A stretch of 64,000 nt of DNA from JANMJD01 sp963847945 (GCA_963847945.1 CAWKBX010000012.1:1-64000); one strand, 5' to 3'; positions 34,656-44,005 are shown, counted from the stretch's first letter. Numbers and translations: made by a program. Notes: generated by a model not told the origin, from the sequence alone.

Positions 34656-36554
34656 TCAGGCCGACGCGCAGGCGGCGTAGGCGTCGTACGCGGCCTGACC
34701 CGCCTCGGCATCCGCCAGGGCGTATGGGTTCACGCCGTTGAAGCACTCCGGCTTGATCGTTTCGAACGGCACCTCGTAGTCGAACATCGCCCCGCTGGTG
34801 ACCTTGTCGGCAAAGCAGGGAGCGGCGGCCGAGATCACTGCGATGAAGTCGGCATCCGGTAGCTGGTAGTAGCCCATCCAGTACGACTCCCCGAGCCCAC
34901 ATTCGGGAAACCGGAGCTGCGCCGGGATCTCCTCGGCGGAGATCGCTCCGGCTGTCAATCCGGACTGGAAGCAGGTGATCGCCGCCTCGTACTCGAACTC
35001 GGCGTAGCACGCCTCGGCCGCATCGTCGGAGGGGAAGTCACCGATCGTGTCGAAGGTGTCGGTGGGGATCGTGTCGAACGTGTCGAAGGTCGTGTCGAAC
35101 GTGTCGGCCGGAACCGTGTCGAACGTCGGGTCGTCGGGGAACACGACGGTATCGAACGTCTCGTCGGGTGCCGGCAGCCCTGGGACGTCCACGCCGAGCT
35201 GGTCGCTGGCGCCCTGGGCGAGATCGGCGAAGCTGTCGGTCAGGTCGCGCAGATCAGCTCGTTTGAGCTGCTTGAGCACCGAGACCACCGAGTGGGTCAC
35301 GGTGCCGAACGGGCTGACATACCACTTGCCTTCGACCTTCGACACTCGGATTCCGGCGTTGCGCGTCGCCCGGGCGAGGAACCCGAGCCCCGACTTGCTC
35401 AGCTCCTCGTTGGTCTCGGAGTTGCAGGTCTTGCTCGACTCGGGCTCGCTGTCGGGCACCGTGAACTCGACGGAATAGCAGTCGCCGTCGTAGTCGATCG
35501 ACACCTCGCCGCCATCGACCTCGCCGGCGAGCTGCAGCGTTTTGACATCGACGGTCGCGTCGTTCTCGCCATCTTTGGTGACCTCGTAGGTCAGGCCGTC
35601 GACCGTCAGTTTGGCGCTCATGTCCGTGACAAAACCATCAACGGTGTCCTGGCCTTCGGCGAGGAAGATCGGGGCGTAGCGCTGCAGCACCTCGGCCTCG
35701 TTCGGGTTCATCCCCGCGATGACCGCCTCGATGTCGAACGAGGCGATCGCCTCGATCATTGCCTCGAGCGCCTTCTCGGGAGACTCCGCCCCCACGGGCT
35801 TGATCGCCTGTTCAAGGGTCGGCAGCGTGGCGTCGGTCTGTTGACGAGCCGCCTCGGCGACCGAGTACCACAGGCTCACATACCACCGGCCGTCGCGCTT
35901 GACCACGGTGACCGGAATCGGGTCGCCTGCGTCGCCCCCGAAGTCGCCGCTCGCCTTCTCGATCCCGTCGGGCCGTTCGCCGTCCATGACGTTGTCGATC
36001 AGGAACGCTCCGAGGGGGATCTTCGAGGCATCGACGTTGGCCGAGGCGCTACCGGCGGCCTGCACCGTGACAATGTCGGGCGCCGCTTCGGTGGTCTCGA
36101 GATCGGCGGCCAGGGTGATTTCGACGTCTGCGCCGCCGACGGCATCGAGCTTGGCGGTCGTATCGAGGATTTCCAGCCGACTGAGCTCGGCGACCATGTC
36201 GACCATTGGTTGCTTGAACGTCCGGCGCTCACCGGGCAGCAACATCTCCATCGCCCCAAGGGCATCCTCGGCATTGATCGACTCCACGAGCTTCTGTACT
36301 GCTTCGACCGGGGTCGCCGCGCCCCCGTCGGCCCCGCCTCCGGCAACCTGCACCATGGCGAATCCTCCCGCGGCAACCAGCGCGGCCGCGGCGCCGATGG
36401 CCACGATGCGACGTCCCTTGCGCTTCGGCTCGGAGGACAGTGGCTTCAACGCAATCTCGGTGACCGGCTCGACCGCCCCGGGCGATCCGGGCTGCCAGGT
36501 GGTGCCAGGTGTCGGCGCGTTCCACGGGATTTCGGGCTGCTGATGATCGTCCAC
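34656..36554 (-). CDS. Large membrane-anchored protein with Phe-Asp-Thr repeats
   Basis: Protein of about 632 residues. A cytoplasmic head (~50 residues) precedes one membrane helix (RRIVAIGAAAALVAAGGFAM). The extracellular part contains two NTF2-like or repeated beta modules, each with a KxDGRWYVSLWYS / KVEGKWYVSPFGT element (about residues 225 and 420). Next is a low-complexity segment of ~45 residues with about eight Phe-Asp-Thr motifs (TFDTVPADTFDTTFDTFDT). A Cys-rich C-terminal domain (ECGLGESYWMGYYQLPDADF) closes the protein. No catalytic family is seen. GTG 36,554 with GGAGG upstream is preferred over the longer frame start at 36,602. Confidence 0.72.
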   Translation of the reverse strand: MDDHQQPEIPWNAPTPGTTWQPGSPGAVEPVTEIALKPLSSEPKRKGRRIVAIGAAAALVAAGGFAMVQVAGGGADGGAATPVEAVQKLVESINAEDALGAMEMLLPGERRTFKQPMVDMVAELSRLEILDTTAKLDAVGGADVEITLAADLETTEAAPDIVTVQAAGSASANVDASKIPLGAFLIDNVMDGERPDGIEKASGDFGGDAGDPIPVTVVKRDGRWYVSLWYSVAEAARQQTDATLPTLEQAIKPVGAESPEKALEAMIEAIASFDIEAVIAGMNPNEAEVLQRYAPIFLAEGQDTVDGFVTDMSAKLTVDGLTYEVTKDGENDATVDVKTLQLAGEVDGGEVSIDYDGDCYSVEFTVPDSEPESSKTCNSETNEELSKSGLGFLARATRNAGIRVSKVEGKWYVSPFGTVTHSVVSVLKQLKRADLRDLTDSFADLAQGASDQLGVDVPGLPAPDETFDTVVFPDDPTFDTVPADTFDTTFDTFDTIPTDTFDTIGDFPSDDAAEACYAEFEYEAAITCFQSGLTAGAISAEEIPAQLRFPECGLGESYWMGYYQLPDADFIAVISAAAPCFADKVTSGAMFDYEVPFETIKPECFNGVNPYALADAEAGQAAYDAYAACASA

Positions 36555-36689
36555 GGGAGGCCTCCGCAATTCTGGCCGCCGGTCAACGGACACCGGCCGC
36601 ACTCACTCCGTGCAGTTTGTCCGATGAGCAATCGCGTTGCGCAGGTATTGATCCAAAACAGATCATTCGACATAGACACCCGACTCGTC

Positions 36690-36705
36690 TCATACGCGCG
36701 TATGA
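36690..36705. promoter_or_regulatory. 16-bp palindrome with embedded TATGAT at the TIGR01777 gene
   Basis: tcatacgcgcgtatga is a perfect 16-bp palindrome ending eight bases before the ATG at 36,713. TATGAT (36,701-36,706) overlaps its right arm and is placed where a -10 box would give a leaderless message. A repressor bound here would cover the promoter. No matching -35 is seen, and the regulator is unknown. Confidence 0.5.
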
Positions 36706-36712
36706 TCACGTC

Positions 36713-37606
36713 ATGAAGATCCTTATCTCCGGTTCCAGCGGATTGATCGGCACCGCCCTCACGAGCCATCTGCGCGTTTGCGGCCACGACGTGGTGCGGC
36801 TGGTCCGTCGCCGGGCAGGTGCCGGTGAGGTCACCTGGAATCCTCCAGCCGGGACGATCGACACCGCCGGACTTGAGGGGGTCGAGGCTGTCGTCCACCT
36901 CGCCGGAGCCGGGATCGGCGACAAACGGTGGACGGACAACTACCGGAGAGAGATTTTGGAGAGCCGCACGTTGACCACCGACCTGTTGGCCCGGTCGCTC
37001 GCCGCGATGGCAACACCGCCCAAGGTGCTGTTGTCGGGTTCGGCTGTCGGCTGGTATGGCGACCGCGGTGACGAGGTCCTCGACGAATGGTCGAGCGGAT
37101 CCACCGGGTTCCTCGCCGAGGTCTGCCAGGCGTGGGAGGCGGCCACGCAACCAGCGGAGGCGGCCGGTATCCGAGTCGCCCATCTCCGCACCGGCGTGGT
37201 GCTCAGCCCGGCCGGTGGGGCCCTGCGCAAGCTGCTGCCGCTGTTCCGCTTCGGTCTCGGCGGTCGGTTCGGCAACGGACGCCAGTGGCAAAGCTGGATC
37301 TCGATCGACGACCACGTACGCGCCGTCGAGCATTTGTTGACGGCCGAAGTGGCCGGGGCGGTCAATCTCACCGCGCCGGGGGCCGTCACGAATCGCGACT
37401 TCACCAAGGTGCTGGCGAAGGTGTTGCGTCGTCCGTCGCTGATGACCGTTCCGCCGTTCGCGCCCAAGCTGCTGCTCGGCGGAGAACTCGCCGAAGCACT
37501 GCTGTTCACCGGCCAACACGTTCGGCCCAGCCGCCTGCTGTCGTCGGGATTCGAGTTCCGCCAGCCGACCCTTGAAGGCGCGCTGCGGTCGCTGCTGAAG
37601 AAGTGA
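36713..37606 (+). CDS. TIGR01777-family NAD(P)-binding epimerase-like protein
   Basis: Short-chain dehydrogenase-like protein of 297 residues (YfcH/SulA group). The nucleotide-binding start is MKILISGSSGLIGTALTSHL; VVHLAGAGIGDKRW, KVLLSGSAVGWYGDRGDEVL, WEAATQPAEAAGIRVAHLRT and QWQSWISIDDHVRAVEHLL are characteristic. It ends FRQPTLEGALRSLLKK. The catalytic Tyr/Lys pair of classical SDRs is replaced by the family's own YGD motif. Substrate unknown; members have been linked to nucleotide-sugar or cell-division effects. It is followed after 10 bases by the FAD oxidoreductase, suggesting a shared transcript, and has a palindromic promoter region. Confidence 0.9.
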   Translation: MKILISGSSGLIGTALTSHLRVCGHDVVRLVRRRAGAGEVTWNPPAGTIDTAGLEGVEAVVHLAGAGIGDKRWTDNYRREILESRTLTTDLLARSLAAMATPPKVLLSGSAVGWYGDRGDEVLDEWSSGSTGFLAEVCQAWEAATQPAEAAGIRVAHLRTGVVLSPAGGALRKLLPLFRFGLGGRFGNGRQWQSWISIDDHVRAVEHLLTAEVAGAVNLTAPGAVTNRDFTKVLAKVLRRPSLMTVPPFAPKLLLGGELAEALLFTGQHVRPSRLLSSGFEFRQPTLEGALRSLLKK

Positions 37607-37616
37607 CCGCAGCGAG

Positions 37617-38867
37617 ATGACGATGCCACGGGAGCCACTCGATGTAGCAATCGTCGGGGGCGGGCTAGCAGGTCTGACCGCCGCCCGGGAGCTGCAACGC
37701 GTCGGACGATCGGTACAGGTGCTCGAACGCTCCGACGACATCGGCGGACGAGTCCGCAGCGACGTCATCGACGGCTTCACGCTCGACCGTGGATTCCAGG
37801 TGCTCTTGACCGCGTATCCCGAGGCGCAACGGCAGCTCGATTACGGGCGGCTGCGTCTTGCCTCGTTCGAGCCGGGCGCGGTGGTCTGGTACAAGGGCAG
37901 GGCCAGCGTGGTGGCCGATCCCTTCCGCTCCCCCGGTCAGGCGCTGGCGACGGCGTTCGCGCCGATCGGCACGCTTGGCGACAAGGTGCGGGTCGCCATG
38001 TTGCGCCACCGGGTCCGCTCCGGATCGGCGGGCCGCCTGATGTACGGTCCCGACGTCTCGACGATTTCTGCCTTGCGTTCGGCCGGATTCTCCGCCGCGA
38101 TCATCGAACGATTCTTTCGGCCGCTCTTCGCCGGCATCCAGCTTGACCCGACGCTGGCGACGTCGAGCCGGATGTTCGAGATGATCTTCCGTAGCCTGTC
38201 CGAGGGGCCATCTGCCGTGCCGGCGGCCGGGATGGGGGCGATTCCCCGGCAGATCGCCGATGATCTTGCCCCGGGCACGGTTCAGGTGAATACCGAGGTC
38301 ACCGGCATTGACGGAACAACGGTTCACCTCGTCGGCGACACGGTGACGACCGCCCGAGCGGTGTTGGTCGCTACCGAGGGGCCGGTCGCCCACCAACTCA
38401 TCGGCACCCGCCCCGTCGCGTCGCGATCGGTGGGCTGCGTCTACTTCGCCGCGTCGATGGCACCAAGCCGCCATCGAATGGTGATGCTCGACGGGGCCGG
38501 TACCGGTCCTGCGCTCAACGTGGCGCTGATGAGCAACGTCGCGCCCTCGTATGCCCCGGCCGGTCGACACCTGATCGCCTGCGCCACCCCGGGCGTCGTC
38601 GATGGCGACCTAGCAGCCGACGTTCGGCGGCAGTTGCGCGGCTGGTGGGGGCCGCAGGTCGACGCCTGGGAACACCTGCGCACCGACCGCATCGAGCACG
38701 GTCAACCTGACCAGTCGCCACCTTTCTCCCCGAAACGACGCGTCGCCCTCGGCAACGGCCTGTTCGTCTGCGGCGATCACCGCGACACCGGTTCGATTCA
38801 AGGGGCGCTGTACTCGGGACGACGCGCCGCCGAGGCGATCCACGCCGCCCTGACCGCTACGACCTGA
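37617..38867 (+). CDS. FAD-dependent amine-oxidase/desaturase-like oxidoreductase
   Basis: Flavoprotein of 416 residues of the protoporphyrinogen-oxidase/phytoene-desaturase superfamily. The FAD dinucleotide motif is VAIVGGGLAGLTAARELQ and is followed by VLERSDDIGGRVRSDVIDG. The C-terminus has GLFVCGDHRDTGSIQGALYS and GRRAAEAIHAAL, the second FAD-binding stretch. The middle shows FRPLFAGIQLDPTLATSSR, typical of this subgroup. The substrate is probably a hydrophobic amine, carotenoid or porphyrin-like compound; not determinable. Likely cotranscribed with the preceding TIGR01777 gene. Confidence 0.88.
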   Translation: MTMPREPLDVAIVGGGLAGLTAARELQRVGRSVQVLERSDDIGGRVRSDVIDGFTLDRGFQVLLTAYPEAQRQLDYGRLRLASFEPGAVVWYKGRASVVADPFRSPGQALATAFAPIGTLGDKVRVAMLRHRVRSGSAGRLMYGPDVSTISALRSAGFSAAIIERFFRPLFAGIQLDPTLATSSRMFEMIFRSLSEGPSAVPAAGMGAIPRQIADDLAPGTVQVNTEVTGIDGTTVHLVGDTVTTARAVLVATEGPVAHQLIGTRPVASRSVGCVYFAASMAPSRHRMVMLDGAGTGPALNVALMSNVAPSYAPAGRHLIACATPGVVDGDLAADVRRQLRGWWGPQVDAWEHLRTDRIEHGQPDQSPPFSPKRRVALGNGLFVCGDHRDTGSIQGALYSGRRAAEAIHAALTATT

Positions 38868-38906
38868 CTGAACGACAACCCGAGTGAAACGACGACCTGC
38901 TCAGGA

Positions 38907-39380
38907 TCAGACGGTCACAACCCCGGCCCAACGGGCCACTTCCGCGTCGAGCCGTAACGGTTCGACCCCGCCTCCGTCGGCGGGCCACGCATCGGGAGGG
39001 ACGGCCCACATGATCTCGAACTCAATGCCATCGAGATCTTTGGCGTACAGGCTCTTGCTCACCCCGTGATCGGATTCGCCGGCCAGCGAGCCGACCCGCG
39101 CCAAGACCGTACGGATGCGAGCCAACTCCTCGATCGTGTCGACCTGCCAGGCCAGGTGGTACAGCCCGGTCGATGCCGATGACGGGCCCGGAGCATCAGG
39201 GCCCTTCGAGAACAGCCCCAGGTCGTGATCGTTGGCCGACCCAGCCGCCCGCAGGAACACGGCCCGTCCACCCATCGCGCTCACCTTGACGGTGAATCCG
39301 AGGTTCTCGGTGTAGAACGCCGCGGATTGGGTGGCATCGCGAACCCACAGCACCGCATGGTTGAGACGACGGACACTCAT
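38907..39380 (-). CDS. VOC-family (glyoxalase/dioxygenase-like) protein
   Basis: Metalloenzyme-like protein of 157 residues. It begins MSVRRLNHAVLWVRDATQSA (metal His), includes NLGFTVKVSAMGGRAVFLRA, GLYHLAWQVDTIEELARI (second His), and DLDGIEFEIMWAVP (Glu). The arrangement is that of catechol-2,3-dioxygenase-like or glyoxalase proteins. It is divergent from the MarR-type regulator at 39,532, a common regulatory layout, and may be controlled by it. Reaction unknown. Confidence 0.85.
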   Translation of the reverse strand: MSVRRLNHAVLWVRDATQSAAFYTENLGFTVKVSAMGGRAVFLRAAGSANDHDLGLFSKGPDAPGPSSASTGLYHLAWQVDTIEELARIRTVLARVGSLAGESDHGVSKSLYAKDLDGIEFEIMWAVPPDAWPADGGGVEPLRLDAEVARWAGVVTV

Positions 39381-39531
39381 AGGAAAACTCCTTCAGGGAC
39401 GGACTCGCGCTCGACGGCATTCACCGACGCGTTCAAGTCAACCACCGCCTGAGGGTACTCGTGATCCTGCGTCATCCTGCTTCCTTTCGGGTCGCAACAT
39501 TTGCGCGCTCAATCGTTATACACTGCGTTCC

Positions 39532-40020
39532 GTGACCGCATCACGCCTTGAACAGCCACAGTGGCTTGATGATGACGAGATGTTCGCCTGGCGCACCTTC
39601 ATCGAGACGGTTGGCACGGTGCTCGCCGACATCGATGGTCAGCTGATGAACGAACACGGCCTGACCAGCGGCGACTACGAAGTCTTCGTCTTCCTGTCAG
39701 AGGCACCCGAACAGGCGATGCGCATGTGCGACCTGGCCGGCAAGCTCCGTCTGTCCCCCAGCGGACTCACTCGACGACTCGACGGCCTCGTCAAGTTGGG
39801 ATACGCGGTTCGCGAACGGTGCCCCGATGACCGCCGAGCGACGCTCGCTCGACTGACCGACCTCGGCGTCGCCAAGCACACGGCCGCCGCCGCCGACCAT
39901 GTCGCCCACGTTCGGCGGCACCTCCTCGACCACCTCACCCGCGAGGAACTCCTCGGCTTGGGGAACGCGTTCGTCGCCATCAAGGCCGGCCGGGCATCAT
40001 CTCAATATGAATCTGCCTGA
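39532..40020 (+). CDS. MarR-family transcriptional regulator
   Basis: DNA-binding regulator of 162 residues. The winged helix runs TSGDYEVFVFLSEAPEQAMR, MCDLAGKLRLSPSGLTRRLD and the wing YAVRERCPDDRRATLARLTD. GTG 39,532 is taken as start, with TTATAC 10 bases upstream suggesting a leaderless message. The gene is divergent from a VOC gene, with 151 bases between, and its last 14 bases overlap the argJ start, so argJ translation may depend on it. Confidence 0.85.
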   Translation: MTASRLEQPQWLDDDEMFAWRTFIETVGTVLADIDGQLMNEHGLTSGDYEVFVFLSEAPEQAMRMCDLAGKLRLSPSGLTRRLDGLVKLGYAVRERCPDDRRATLARLTDLGVAKHTAAAADHVAHVRRHLLDHLTREELLGLGNAFVAIKAGRASSQYESA

Positions 40021-41167
40021 GGGATTCCGGTCCCACGTCGCCAACGTCGGCATCAAAGATGCCACGAGCGACTTCGTCGTCGTCGCGTCCGACCGTCCAT
40101 GCACGGCCGCCGGGGTGTTCACCAGGAGTCGATTTGCCGGGCCGAGCGTCGTGGTGTCGCGCGAGAACATCGCCGATCAGGCCGCCCGAGCGATGGTCGT
40201 GATCTCCAAGAATGCCAACGTCGCCACTGGCGACCAAGGTCTCGCCAACGCTCGTCGGGTGGTCGCCGGAGTCGCCGGCGCACTGGGCTGCGCGCCCGGC
40301 GAGGTCCTGATCGCCTCGACCGGGGTGATCGGCCGCCAGTACCTGATGGACCGGGTGGAAGCCGGTTTGGTAGCCCTCGAGTGGCCGTTTGCCGGGTCGT
40401 CGGTCGCCGACGTCGCCACCGGGATCATGACCACCGACACCCGCCCGAAGTACGCGACCGCCGACATCGCCGGCTGTCGCATCGTCGGGATGGCCAAGGG
40501 CGTCGGCATGATCGAACCCGACATGGCCACGATGATCGCCATGTTCTTCACCGACGCCGAACTCGACGCACCGACGCTCGATGCGGTGTTTCGCCGGGTG
40601 GTCGATCAGACCTTCAACTGCGTGTCGGTCGACACCGACACATCAACGTCAGATACCGCCGTCATTCTTGCCAACGGGGCGGCCGGACCGGTGGACGTCA
40701 CCGCGTTCGAAACGGCCCTCGCCGAGGTCGCCCTCCACCTCACCAAGGAGATCGCCCGCGACGGCGAAGGGGCGACCAAGCTCATCGAGGTGACGGTCGA
40801 TCGGGCCCACGATGCGGTGCAAGCCAAGCGAGTAGCCAAGTCGATCGTCAACTCCCCCCTCGTCAAGACCGCCGTCCACGGGGCCGATCCCAACTGGGGC
40901 CGCGTGGCGATGGCCGTCGGCAAGTGCTCCGACGAATACGACATCGACGAGTCGAACGTCGTCATCCGATTCGGCACCCAAGAGGTCTACCCGGCTCGGG
41001 TCGATGTCGACGGCCTGGAGGCACTGGCCGACTACATGCGCGGCACCGACGTCCTCATCCACGTCAGCCTCGGTATCGACGCCAGCACCGACGCGGGTTC
41101 GGCAACGGTGTGGGGCTGCGACCTCAGCGACGGCTACATCAGAATCAACGCCGACTACACCACGTAA
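40007..41167 (+). CDS. argJ: Glutamate N-acetyltransferase/amino-acid acetyltransferase
   Basis: Arginine-biosynthesis enzyme of 386 residues that moves acetyl from N-acetylornithine to glutamate. ArgJ self-cleaves before a Thr in an ATML motif; here EPDMATMIAMF supplies it. Other landmarks: VVVASDRPCTAAGVFT, ISKNANVATGDQGLANA, MTTDTRPKYATADI, GMAKGVGMIEPDM, NGAAGPVDVTAFE, VHGADPNWGRVAMAVGKCS and DLSDGYIRINADYTT. Start MNLPEGFRSHVANVG (ATG 40,007) overlaps the MarR gene. No other arg genes are in the window, so this is an isolated arginine gene. Confidence 0.95.
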   Translation: MNLPEGFRSHVANVGIKDATSDFVVVASDRPCTAAGVFTRSRFAGPSVVVSRENIADQAARAMVVISKNANVATGDQGLANARRVVAGVAGALGCAPGEVLIASTGVIGRQYLMDRVEAGLVALEWPFAGSSVADVATGIMTTDTRPKYATADIAGCRIVGMAKGVGMIEPDMATMIAMFFTDAELDAPTLDAVFRRVVDQTFNCVSVDTDTSTSDTAVILANGAAGPVDVTAFETALAEVALHLTKEIARDGEGATKLIEVTVDRAHDAVQAKRVAKSIVNSPLVKTAVHGADPNWGRVAMAVGKCSDEYDIDESNVVIRFGTQEVYPARVDVDGLEALADYMRGTDVLIHVSLGIDASTDAGSATVWGCDLSDGYIRINADYTT

Positions 41168-41252
41168 CCGGGAGTCTCGTGCGGCGGACACGATCTGCGG
41201 CGGACTCACCCGCCGCTCTGGCAGCTTCTGCCGTGCAGGCTGATTCTGCCGC

Positions 41253-41321
41253 TCAGGCTTCGACGATGACCGTGTCATCGCTCTCGGCAATCACGCTGCC
41301 ATTCCAAAAAGCTCGTGCCAT
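41253..41321 (-). pseudogene. Truncated DUF427 N-terminus
   Basis: A 22-codon frame reads MARAFWNGSVIAESDDTVIV then Glu, Ala and stop. It matches the first ~22 residues of DUF427 proteins (usually ~95 residues and continuing into a YFP motif). Neither the same frame nor the others downstream carry the YFP or PWKG motifs, so it appears to be a remnant in the argJ-YqeY gap rather than a frameshifted full gene. Confidence 0.5.
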
Positions 41322-41411
41322 GCCGTGCTCAACCACCATGTGGCGCGGCCTGTTCCCGCCAGGCCGGAAATCGGCTGTCCGATCGACGCACTGGCGCGCC
41401 AGGCTGTAGCC

Positions 41412-41873
41412 ATGACGACGCTCAAGTCCCGCCTCCAAGACGACCTCACCGCCTCGATGCGCCGCCGTGACGAGCTGACGACATCGACGCTGCGGATGGC
41501 CCTCGCCGCCGTGATGAACGCCGAGGTTGCCGGGACCGAGGCCGTGGTGCTCACCGATGACCAAGTGATGGCCGTCCTCCAAGCCGAAGGCAAGAAGCGC
41601 GCCGAGGCCGCCGACATCTACGCGAATGCCGGGCGCGTCGAATCGGCGGCCAAGGAGCGCGCCGAGTTGGCCGTACTCGAGGCCTACCTGCCGGCGGCGC
41701 TCAGCGACGACGACCTCGCCATGATCGTCAACGAGGAAGTCGCCGCCGCGGCGGCCGCTGGAAACGCTGGTCCCAAGGCAATGGGACTGGTCATCAAGGC
41801 CGTCCGTGACCGCACCTCGGGCGCCGCCGATGGTTCGAAGGTCGCGGCCCTCGTCAAGGCCGCATTGGCCTGA
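41412..41873 (+). CDS. GatB/YqeY domain protein
   Basis: Cytoplasmic protein of 153 residues. The family pattern is clear: MTTLKSRLQDDLTASMRRRD, TSTLRMALAAVMNAEV, VLQAEGKKRAEAADIYANAG, RAELAVLEAYLPAALSDDDL and GPKAMGLVIKAVRDRT. YqeY resembles the tRNA-binding tail of GatB, but is free-standing here and its role is unclear. The preceding gap of about 240 bases holds a DUF427 remnant. Confidence 0.92.
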   Translation: MTTLKSRLQDDLTASMRRRDELTTSTLRMALAAVMNAEVAGTEAVVLTDDQVMAVLQAEGKKRAEAADIYANAGRVESAAKERAELAVLEAYLPAALSDDDLAMIVNEEVAAAAAAGNAGPKAMGLVIKAVRDRTSGAADGSKVAALVKAALA

Positions 41874-41927
41874 CGCCGCCGGCCGCGACCACACTCCACT
41901 TTGGCGTGGGGTGGCGCGCCCCGGGCG

Positions 41928-42704
41928 TCACTTCGGAGGCATACGGATGCCGCCGTCGACGCGGATCGTCTCGCCATTCATGTAGCTGTTGGTGACGCAC
42001 TCAACGACCATCGAGGCGAGTTCCTCGGGGCGGCCCAGGCGCTGGGGGAAGAGCACGCCCTTTTGCAGGTTGGCCTTGAAGGCGTCGGCACCCGGGCCCT
42101 CGCCGTAAATCGGAGTGTCGATCAGTCCAGGAGCGATCGTGTTGACTCGCACGCCGACGGCGGCGAGGTCACGGGCGACCGGCAGGGTCATGCCGACGAC
42201 GCCACCCTTCGACGACGAGTATGCCGCCTGGCCGATCTGGCCGTCGAACGCGGCAACCGAGGCCATGTTGACGATCGCCCCACGCTCGCCGCTGTCGAGA
42301 GGCTCGGTCTGGCTCATCGCCGTCGCCGCGATCCGGATGCAGTCGAAGGTGCCGATCAGGTTGATGGCGATGACCTTCTTGTAGATGTCGAGGTTGTGGG
42401 CCGACTCGTAAGTGCCGTCCTTGCCAATCGTTCGCTGCGGCCAGCCGATACCGGCCGAGTTGACCAGCACCCGCAGCGGCCCCATCGACTTGGCCATCTC
42501 GACGGCGTTGATGATGTCGTCGGTGTTGGTCACATCGACCTTGCAGAACGCTCCGCCGATCTCGTCGGCAACAGCCCGGCCCTGCTCCTCTTGCAGATCG
42601 GCGACGACGACCTTGGCCCCCTTGGCGGCCAACTGACGAGCGGCGGCCGCCCCGATTCCCGATGCTCCACCCGTGACGATTGCGCTTGCGCCGTTGATAT
42701 CCAT
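41928..42704 (-). CDS. SDR-family oxidoreductase (3-hydroxyacyl-CoA dehydrogenase type)
   Basis: Classical short-chain dehydrogenase of 258 residues. NAD-binding AIVTGGASGIGAAAARQL; VLVNSAGIGWPQ; catalytic Ser in IVNMASVAAFDG and Tyr/Lys in AAYSSSKGGVVGMTLPVAR; C-terminal MVVECVTNSYMNGETIRVDG. The closest style is human-type HSD10-like 3-hydroxyacyl-CoA dehydrogenase in actinobacterial lipid degradation. Divergent from a CoA-transferase at 42,782, which supports a role in CoA-thioester metabolism. Confidence 0.92.
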   Translation of the reverse strand: MDINGASAIVTGGASGIGAAAARQLAAKGAKVVVADLQEEQGRAVADEIGGAFCKVDVTNTDDIINAVEMAKSMGPLRVLVNSAGIGWPQRTIGKDGTYESAHNLDIYKKVIAINLIGTFDCIRIAATAMSQTEPLDSGERGAIVNMASVAAFDGQIGQAAYSSSKGGVVGMTLPVARDLAAVGVRVNTIAPGLIDTPIYGEGPGADAFKANLQKGVLFPQRLGRPEELASMVVECVTNSYMNGETIRVDGGIRMPPK

Positions 42705-42781
42705 GGCCTGCGAGGCTAGCGACCCCTCCCCGGGGACGGCGTAGCGAGCCCCCGGGCGAGCGTGGGGTACGGTCGGCGGCT

Positions 42782-43976
42782 ATGCCCGGACCGCTCGACG
42801 GATTCACCGTCATCGAAGCCTGCCAGATGATCGCCGGACCCCTCGCCGGGTCGCAGCTCGCCGATCTGGGGGCCGAGGTGATCAAGATCGAGAACCCCGT
42901 CGTCGGCGACCGTATGCGGTATCTCGGTTCGCGGGTCAAAGACATCGAGCGCGGTGTTCGCCGGGACCAATCGCGGCAAGCGTTCGGTGGTCCTCGACCT
43001 CCAGCAGAGCGAAGGCGTCGACCTGTTGAAACAGCTCGTGACCAGGGCTGATGTGTTCATCCAGAACTTCCGGCCCGGTGTTGCGGCACGCTTGGGGATC
43101 GACGAGCCGGCATTACGGACGGTCAACGAGCGGCTGATCTACGTCAGCGTTTCGGGTTTCGGCGAGACCGGCCCGTACGTCGACCAGAAGAGCTATGACT
43201 ACGTGATTCAGGCCCTATCGGGGATGGCCGCACTGCAGACCGAAGGCACCGGCAGCCCGTCGCTGATCCGCAACTTCGTGATCGACAAGACCACCGCCGG
43301 CTACGCCACCCAGGCCGTACTCGCCGCGTTACTCGCCCGCGAGCGCGGCGCGGGCGGACAGCACGTTCAGCTTTCGATGCTCGACGTGGCGCTGGCGTTC
43401 CTGTGGCCCGACGGAATGATGCAGCACACCTTCCTCGACTCCGAACGCGTCTCGCACGCCCCGCACGTCGCGGATGGCTACCTGGTCAGAGCCACCAAGG
43501 ACGGACATCTCGCGTTGATGGCGACGAGCGAGCGCCAGTTCCCCGCCCTGTGCCGCGCCCTCGGCACCAGTTGGTTGGAAGATCCCAGGTTCGCGAGTTT
43601 GGATGCCCGCAACTCCAACGCCGACGCCTTGAGTGCCGAGATGTCCACCGCGATCGCCGGATGGGACAGCGCCGCGTTAGCGGCGGCGCTCCACGCCCAA
43701 GACGTGCCCTGCGCCATCGTCAACCCCGTTGCCGAGGTCCACCTCGACCCGCAGGTCGTCCACAACGGCTCGGTCATCGAACACGAACGCCCTTGGCTGG
43801 GACGAGTCCGCGAGCCGCTCCCGCCCGTCAGCTACTCAGCGACCCCCGCCGGGCTCGGTCGCCACGCCCCACGCCACGACGAGCACACCGACGACGTCCT
43901 CACCGAGTTGGGGCTGACCGCCGCCCAGATCGCCGACCTGCGCTTGCGGGGTGCAGTCGGCCGCCGCTCGTCGTAG
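42782..43976 (+). CDS. CaiB/BaiF family CoA-transferase (one frameshift)
   Basis: Family III CoA-transferase of about 397 residues. Start MPGPLDGFTVIEACQMIAGP; CoA-site stretch ADLGAEVIKIENPVVGDRMR; catalytic Asp in KSYDYVIQALSGMAAL; later LLARERGAGGQHVQLSMLDV and PCAIVNPVAEVHLDPQVV. The frame changes at about 42,945: GSRVKDI should lead to the FAGTNRGKRSVVLDL frame, consistent with a single-base indel. The rest is intact. Divergent from the SDR gene; likely part of a fatty-acid or terpenoid degradation pathway. Confidence 0.9.
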
Positions 43977-44005
43977 CAGCTGCTGAACTTCCCCTCCCCG
44001 GTCGA

